Positions 33,975 to 40,043 of a stretch of DNA of 40,043 nucleotides are shown here, in pieces. The notes below the pieces were generated by a model that was not told the DNA's origin, made no database searches, and saw nothing but the letters and a program-made list of their open reading frames with translations. Position numbers and translations under genes: made by a program. The stretch comes from Gnetum montanum (taxonomy: Eukaryota; Streptophyta; Gnetopsida; Gnetales; Gnetaceae), in NCBI GenBank assembly GCA_015680685.1, contig MNCI01004089.1, positions 165,021 to 205,063 of the forward strand, written 5' to 3'. Positions within the stretch are counted from its first letter, which is position 1; each line of letters begins with the position of its first letter.

Positions 33975-34850
33975 ATGGCATAGAACCAAGGCTTCTCTTC
34001 TAACAAAGCTTCAGGGTTCAATGGCTCAGATTATCCTCTATGGAAGTTCAAGATGAATACATATCTTCTAGATCATGGTGATGATGTCTAGAAGGCAATT
34101 AGCAAAGGAACCAACAATGTTGTACATGATCTCTAAGCTATAAACACTTTGGTTTGTAGTTTCAATAGATTAGTGTGTATAAAGATTATGCATCTTTAAT
34201 CAACTAGAGAAATGTGGGAGCATTTTCATGCTATTTAAGAAGGAGATGATAAAGTAAAGAAGTCTAATCTACTGACTCTAAGAGCACGTTTTAATGCATT
34301 AAAGATGGAAGAAAATGGAAATATTAGCAATTTCTTTAGTAGAGTAGATGTTTGGTGAAGTACAATTTGATGATATAATCTATCAAAAAATTTTATTTGC
34401 CTTACCAAGTAGATTTGAAGTAAAGTTTTCATCCATAGAAGTGGCCAAAGATATCTCTCATTTCATTGTAACTAAGCCATATAGTATTCTTTCAACCTTC
34501 AAAATTTGAAAAGGAGGAACTAGAATTTCCAACAAACAGAAGAAAATTACCTTCAAAGCTAAAGTTGTAGAAAATGAACATAAGAAGGAACCAACAATAT
34601 TAGATTCTAATTTTGATAAGAAGATTGCTAATCTTTCCAAAAAGCTTAGAAAGCTCAAAAATATAAAGGCTAGTAAGAATCTAACAAAATCTTTTTCTTA
34701 TTATTATTATGATGAAATAGGTCATATGATTGCTAAGTGTCTAAAGAAGAAGAAAGATGAAGAAAATCAAAAAACTATGTTCAAGCCAAAGAACACTTGG
34801 TACAATTTTGATAAATTATAAGCTTAATTAGCTAAAATTCATAATCAAGT
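33975..34850 (+). pseudogene. Ty1/copia gag
   Basis: The frame starts ATGGCA at 33975 and encodes NQGFSSNKASGFNGSDYPLW, then KFKMNTYLLDHGDDVWKAI, the usual start of plant copia Gag. EMWEHFHA and a LTLRARFNALKMEENGNISN segment follow, characteristic of the UBN2-type Gag domain. The zinc knuckle (about 34690-34740) reads YYYYDEIGHMIAKC, so the first two cysteines of CX2CX4HX4C are tyrosines, as TGT-to-TAT changes would give. There are several stops and one or two frameshifts. Gag would form the virus-like particle that packages the element's RNA. Confidence 0.75.
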
Positions 34851-35700
34851 TGAGCATTTAGAAATTAGTACAAAAATTAAGAATGTGAAAGAAAATTCTT
34901 TTTCTCATTTTTCTCATGCTAATACAATAGCTAATGATACTGATATTGTTACACAAGATTTATTGTCAATTCTAGTCATGATTGAAGACTATGATTTAAA
35001 TGATGACTTTCAAAGCTTTATGTATACTAATCCAAATGAGCAAAGAACTTCTAGTACTACTAAGACTACATGTTCTAGTACTACTTAGAACATCAACATA
35101 GAAGGGCTAATTGAATACAATTTTAAAAGAAAGAAAGAAAGAAGTCAAAAGATATAACATAAATCTTGAATTAACTAAACAAAAGAACTTAAAATTGAAA
35201 GAGGACATGTTGTTGTTGAAGAAGAAAATGAATGGTAAGGCTACTCAAGTCACATCTAATTTATTTAATAGGTTTACTCATAGCTCAGAATAGCTCAAGG
35301 ATATCATCAATAATGGATGGTCAAATGATGATAAGAGAAGGCTTGGCTATGAGCCTAAATCTTCAAAAAGGTCTTCTTCGATAAAAGTATTAGCCTAGTA
35401 AATAGAAGTCCAAACATAGCCTCCGCAGTCACAAAATGTTAGCACATAAATGGGTAAGGGAATTCTTCCTACTCTAAGAATTCCAATCATTAGGTATGGC
35501 CCAAGAATGAAAACTAATTTGTTTTAAGGATATTATTTTAATTATGGAAAGCTAGGGCATAAAGCAAGAAATTGTATAACCTATATTTTTTCTCAATATG
35601 AATCTATGTAATATTCCCATGCTACTAAGCACTTTTCAAGAAATAATGGAATAGGACAAGTGTGGAGACCAATCACTAGAAAATCTCTTCTTGTGTAGTT
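34851..35700 (+). pseudogene. Copia Gag-protease linker region
   Basis: Charged, Lys/Glu/Asn-rich short frames (34885-35088 and 35111-35293) lie between the Gag zinc knuckle and the protease. They include EDYDLNDDFQSF and ELTKQKNLKLKEDMLLLKKK, the latter coiled-coil-like. Long coiled-coil linkers here are common in Sirevirus-type copia elements. A second knuckle-like NYGKLGHKARNC stretch occurs near 35540-35575. Confidence 0.5.
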
Positions 35701-35724
35701 ATCCTTAAATAACTCTTGTAGCCT

Positions 35725-36175
35725 AGAGATGTGGTTTCTTGACAATGGCTAGTCTCAACATATGACCAGTGATAGATCAAAATTTATCATACTAAAATGC
35801 TTTAACCAAGCAAAAGTAAGCTTCAGTGATAAAGGTAAAGTTGTGGTAAGAGGTATTAGCTCAATTAAAAATTATGATAATTTTCCAAAAGTTCATAATG
35901 TTTATTTTATTTATGGTTTACATGATCACTTATTAAGATTAAGATAGTTTTCATGAATGAGAATTCTATATTACAGAATATAGAAAAGGATTTTAAAGCC
36001 TATGTTACTAGATCGAGGAATAATTTATATTCTGTTAATGAGCAACCTCAATGTCTACCTCTTATTTCTAAGATACATAGTATTAGGTTATGGCACAAAA
36101 GACTAGGACACTTAAGCTTAAGAAACATTCAAGCTCTGATCAAGGTTCAAAGCATTAAAGGCATTCTTTAGGTAA
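35725..36175 (+). pseudogene. Copia protease and pre-integrase domain
   Basis: WFLDNG, a stop, then SQHMTSDRSKFI (from about 35732) is the copia protease active-site region, usually WFLDSGCSRHMTGD; the catalytic triad reads Asp-Asn-Gly, so it is inactive. KVSFSDKGKVVVRGISSI follows, as expected. The pre-integrase motif LWHKRLGHLSLRNIQALIKV is at 36089-36148 and is well kept. One in-frame stop occurs after LLRLR, and the frame then shifts. Confidence 0.75.
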
Positions 36176-36179
36176 GTTA

Positions 36180-36508
36180 TCTAGAAGAGATATCTTTTGC
36201 ATGCCAATATGGTAAGAAAACTAGAGCTACTATTAATCGAATAAAATTTAATTATAAAAATAATCTTGAATTAGTACATATGGATGTTTGTGATCCTTTT
36301 AATGTATCTAGTTTTGATGGTAGTAAAATTTTCTTTCTTACTATTGATGATTATATTAAGATTTCATGGCCAACATGTATTGAGAAAAAGTGTGATGTAT
36401 TTAAGTGTTTTAAGGTTTAAAAGTATGGTTGATACTGAAACATGACTTAAAATAAAAAATATTAGGACTAACAATGAAAATGAGTTCACCTCAAATGAGT
36501 TTTATTAG
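36180..36508 (+). pseudogene. Ty1/copia integrase, N-terminal half (left arm)
   Basis: A CQYGKKTRA-like zinc-binding end is followed by LELVHMDVCDPF, which contains the first catalytic Asp, then FFLTIDDYIKISWPTCIEKK and IRTNNENEFTSNEFY. The last segment should read RTDNGGEF. The second catalytic Asp is Asn, and the neighbouring Gly is Glu, both single G-to-A changes. The gene is broken exactly at 36508 by LTR-B2, and the missing continuation is seen at 13200. The five bases before the break are ATTAG. Confidence 0.75.
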
Positions 36509-37359
36509 TAATGAGTCATGTTTTCTTGGGTTTGGTCAAAGAGGCTGTGTCAACGTGGGATTTGATCCATTGACATGGCCTTGTTGACGTAGTGTCTATT
36601 TTCACCTATAAATACATGCTCACCCCCTATTTTTATTACATCTTTTTTCATAGTTATAGTAGAACTCTTGAAGTTTTCTTGCTTGAAAGTTAGAATATTT
36701 TTTCTAAGTGCCCATAATAGGAATCAAAGAGTGTACAGATCTTTATTTGAGCATAGTTGTACCTGAGAACTGTAGTGTGTGTAGCAATAAAGACAAGATT
36801 TTTGATAAACCTTGTAGCACATTGAAATAGATTAATTTTTTATTTATACATTTAATAGTTTATGCAATTTTCTTTAATGCTTTAAGTAATTAAGCTAAAT
36901 TAAGTTAGATTCAATAGTGATTATTTAAGCACATAAGTACAACCACTTCAAGCATACACTTAGCACTTGGTAATTCTAGTAACACTTAATGTTTGGTAAC
37001 CCAGTAGCATTAAACTTGTTCAGGATGTGTATAGCAAGTGGGAATAGATGTTTATGTTAAGATTAGCTAGGTGTAGCTAGTTAGATTCAATCAGTAATTT
37101 AATTATTTTATTTAATACATTATTCATTATCCTTAGGTGACTTAAAGTATAAAATGTAAAAATGATAAAAATCATATGCCTTAGTTAAACTTAACCATGC
37201 CTTTGCATTTCACAAGTGTAATTGGGAAGACAACGATTAGTTTCACTTCCTAGAGACTAGTGTACTTAGAAGGCTATAAGTCCATGAAATTCAACTAGAT
37301 CTTGTGTGAACACTAAGTGATTCATATGGTTCGGCGTAGGGGGTACCTGCTGCTCATCA
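36509..37359 (+). mobile_element. LTR-B2 (5' LTR of a gypsy element)
   Basis: 851 bp, starting TAATGAG (TGATGAG in LTR-B1) and ending CTCATCA. It aligns throughout with LTR-B1 (12365-13199). TATAAATA box at 36607-36614 and AATAAA at 36786-36791. It is followed by a decayed tRNA-Asp-type primer site and gag, so here the LTR is a 5' one. Confidence 0.8.
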
Positions 37360-37378
37360 TTCACATCGTTGCTGAGGA
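37360..37378 (+). promoter_or_regulatory. Primer-binding site after LTR-B2 (tRNA-Asp type, decayed)
   Basis: TTCACATCGTTGCTGAGGA matches the expected TTGGCGCCGTTGCCGGGGA at 13 of 19 positions, nearly all differences being transitions. The equivalent site in element C matches at 16. Confidence 0.5.
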
Positions 37379-37499
37379 CTTGTAGTTTGATACGTGCACT
37401 ATCTAAGACTTAGTGAATATTATGTAATATTATTGGAATGAATCCTAACATCAAAGTCATTAAAAAAAATAAAATATAATTATAATTTAGTCACACTAA

Positions 37500-38425
37500 A
37501 TTTTCTTCTAATTAAAAATGTCTTCTTCTCACAAGCATGATGAATTAAAATTTCCAGTGCCCCAATAATTCAAAGTGGTATATACTCATCTAGATGATTT
37601 TGTACTGATTTCACCTTCATCCTACATTAGGATGAGCAACTATGGTGGAGAGATATGGAGGGTAATGTTGTCTTGCCTCTCAACCAATTTTTCCTTAGGA
37701 TGTTTTCCCAAACTCTTAAGAGGTTGGACATCCAAGATCTCCCTGATGAATACGTTGTGTAGGACCATGACTATTAAGACTACCATCCCATAGAAACACA
37801 ATGCAAACAAGATCAGCACCAGGAGAAGCACCATGAAGCTATGAAGGGGACATGGTTCACTAACCCCTTTTTCATGCTAAACCAAAATGATAATGTGGAT
37901 CCTCCATTTGGGGGTTCCCAACCTAAAGATTCTCCACCCCTTGACTCTAGTGAAGGGGGCTTGAACTTGAATCTATAGTCCACTATCAACAATTTGGGTT
38001 TAGAAAAAGGTGGGAGTCAAGGTAGGGACTCGAGCAAGCATCGTAATGATGATAAACCTTATGATTGTGATAGTGACAAGCGAAGAGGAGGTGGTAGACA
38101 CCATGATGGTGGTAGTTCTCTCCCTCTTCATTGTCTTCATTTACATCTTCTTCTTCCTTCTCCGAATTTGATCGAAACCATAGGATATGAAACTATGATG
38201 GAGGTGGACAGTGAAACAATGATCGTAGGCCCCACCATGAATGAAGGGGTAGCAGAAGATATCATAGGTGTCATCAAAATTATGATAATGATGAGCCTTT
38301 GTTGACAACTCGAAGCATGATGAACATTGTAGAGATAGTCAAAATTCCAACCAGGCATGTGAAAGATAATAGAATCAAGAGGTTGGATATGAATAATATC
38401 CCTAGATTTGAAACACATTATCAAT
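37500..38425 (+). pseudogene. Ty3/gypsy gag, N-terminal part, truncated
   Basis: The plus strand carries an N-terminal segment (from MSSSHKHDELKFP near 37518), an Asp/Arg/His/Ser-rich region around 37990-38130, and the capsid start (about 38318-38425) with IPTRHVKDNRIKRLDMNNIP. This nearly equals element C gag (18892-18830 on the other strand). It ends abruptly at about 38425, where LTR-D3 begins. Many stops are present. Together with LTR-B2 and the primer site it is the 5' end of the element whose 3' end type is seen at 9305-13199. Confidence 0.7.
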
Positions 38426-39967
38426 AAATATATATCTGTATTCTATGGTGTCTTCATATTCTTTGGTTAGAATCATTTTCAAGATAGGTGTTGTGTATTT
38501 TGAGCTTCATTACAAGGTTTTCCTTTCAGCAGAGTTTTTTTTTTTTTTTGCATAGATTTGAGCTCTTGACTTATCTTTTTCAAGGAAAGTGTTTGTGTGC
38601 TACATCAGCATGTAGAGGTAGTTTGTAAAACCATATTTTTGGTTCTACTTAGCTTGCTTAAATTGATTCTACTAGTTCAGCATCATGTGCACTCAAACAA
38701 TTTTAATCCATAATCCATCTCTGCTTCTCTTTTTTAGCTTTACAAGGATATCCTGAATTGATTTTATTACATCAAATTTATTTTATGGGGTTGAGTTTAA
38801 ACATTTTATAGCACATATGCTTAAGGTGTTTTAATCCAGCTTAGCATGTAGAATCAACTCATGAAGGCTCATTTTGGTTCTACAAATAATCATTTTATTA
38901 GCTCTTCCATGTTAGCTTCCCCTTTGTGAACTTAATGGGATTGAGATTAAATAGTTTAGAGATCATGCACTTAAATTTTTTTTTAATATAGCTAAGCTTG
39001 TAGAGCGAACTTGTAGAGGCTTATTTTGGCTCTACAAAGAATTTCCCAAATAGTTCTACTATATTAGCTCAACAAAAAAGTACTAATAGAACTAGCTTGA
39101 AGAGTAAAGTTTTGTTCTATAAAGGACTCAATTAAATAGCTCTACCATGTTAGTAAAGCACTAAATAGAACTATTTTTTCACTCTATGAAGGACTTGATC
39201 AAATAGCTCTACCACATTAGTGAAGTGCTAAATAGAACTAGCTTATTGAGCCATTTTTCACTCTACGAAGGACACAATCAATTAACTCTACCATGTTAGC
39301 ATTTCCTTTACACATGCAAGATTAGATGAAAAAGCTTGATTTAAATGATTATCCCTTTATGGAAAATCTTCTAAACCAATTAAGCACCTTGCCACATCAA
39401 CTACAGTGTTTTACTTTCCACACTTCTCTAACATAATAGCAATTGCTAAATGAATGACTATGAAAATGACTCAAAGGGATGAAGGCTATAAAGTGAAGCT
39501 ATTGGTCTTGGTTCAATAAATTTTGGTTTTCTAGACTTGGTGTTTGGACTAGAATTTCTTCCTATTCTCTCTCTATTTCTTCTATAAAAGCTATATTTTT
39601 TGTTTCACAGAAAGCTTGAAAAATCTTGAGTCTCTATGATTGAGACAAGGTAGATTATTTCCTCTTTCTTTTTCGTGTGAAAGAAAATTTCTATGAATTT
39701 GAGCTTGATGGTTGTGCATAGTCTATATTTGTAAAAGAACCCCTATAGATTTCTTTTAATTAATAGAATTACTCTACCTCCTAGGATTCGAGGAGAGCTT
39801 TATGGTGGATGTAGGCTAGCAAATCTAGCAACTAAACCACCTTAAATGCTTAGTATGTATTTACCCTGTTCTACATATCTGCTCTATTTTCTGTATTAAG
39901 AATATTTGGGTCTTTTTATTGGTCTTATACTAGTCTTCATTTGTTGTCAATTTTTCTACAAGGCACT
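38426..39967 (+). mobile_element. LTR-D3 (copia LTR)
   Basis: It is collinear with LTR-D2 from about 32305 to 33850, including the ~80-bp tandem units (CTCTACC cores at 39140, 39207 and 39286) and the hairpin modules at 38846 and 39000. Its end is cut at 39967 by another LTR; the last ~60 bases of LTR-D2 (Pro/Cys-rich CCCCCC stretch) are not reached. It begins inside the truncated gypsy gag. Confidence 0.65.
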
Positions 39968-40043
39968 TGATGAGACGCGACATGCACTGGGCCACGATAT
40001 CGCATCTTCTCCTGCAATATCGCGTACGCGATATCGCGTCCCG
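39968..40043 (+). mobile_element. Start of another gypsy LTR, running off the window
   Basis: TGATGAGACGCGACATGC begins here, interrupting LTR-D3. The next bases carry CGATATCG sites at 39995 and 40029, a CAATATCG at 40015, and a perfect 18-base palindrome (40017-40034). The start of the element C LTR, read on its own strand, has the same type of sequence (reverse complement of 14400-14479). This is therefore the 5' end of a related element in plus orientation. Confidence 0.6.

Noticed and set aside
38137-38424. 95-codon minus-strand frame
   Set aside because: It is the antisense of gypsy gag, whose plus-strand translation matches two other gag copies.

Overview
This is a plant nuclear genome window, made almost entirely of old nested LTR retrotransposons with one intact host gene. 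The base composition is AT-rich, and the LTR primer-binding sites fit plant tRNAs. The only intact gene is a spliced jacalin-related lectin with plant-type introns. Gene sparseness, deeply decayed nested elements and a two-domain lectin (the same arrangement is known from cycad leaf lectin) suggest a large-genome gymnosperm. That is an inference; the species cannot be read from the sequence.

Left third (1-13199). Bases 1-9303 hold a minus-strand Ty3/gypsy element (element E): gag, protease, a stub of reverse transcriptase, the end of integrase, a non-coding spacer, a long 3' reading frame of unknown function (ORF3-A) and a piece of 3' LTR. At about 9303 it meets head-to-head a plus-strand partial copy of a related element (B), which carries a second ORF3 (ORF3-B), a polypurine tract and LTR-B1 (12365-13199). 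The two ORF3 copies form a ~2.8-3 kb inverted repeat.

Middle (13200-28812). LTR-B1 sits in the integrase gene of a Ty1/copia element. That copia is interrupted again by a complete minus-strand gypsy element C (13806-20738). Element C has both LTRs, a TCCAT target duplication and a tRNA-Asp-like primer site, but lacks reverse transcriptase. The copia resumes with reverse transcriptase, then a decayed antisense reading frame, a polypurine tract and LTR-D1. Next come a 43-bp minisatellite (24901-25680), AT-rich sequence without genes, a ~0.95-kb tandem duplication with SINE-like heads, and a perfect 61-bp tandem duplication.

Host gene (28896-30774, minus). Five exons, all joined in phase 0, encode a 379-residue protein with two jacalin-type lectin domains. 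It has a TATA box, a good start context and a polyadenylation signal.

Right quarter (31000-40043). After a small foldback and a gag-like relic comes the left half of a copia element: LTR-D2, tRNA-Met-type primer site, gag, protease and the start of integrase. It is interrupted at the matching integrase site by LTR-B2, a primer site and gypsy gag. LTR-D3 follows, and a further LTR element starts at 39968 and runs off the window. The two halves of what looks like one nested insertion therefore lie in swapped order on either side of the lectin gene.

No element here looks able to move by itself. Most stop codons and several lost catalytic residues are explained by single C-to-T or G-to-A changes, as expected for long-methylated repeats. 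Single Ns at 16883, 17316 and 17564 are unmerged contig overlaps, and the N run at 14166 appears to be undersized.
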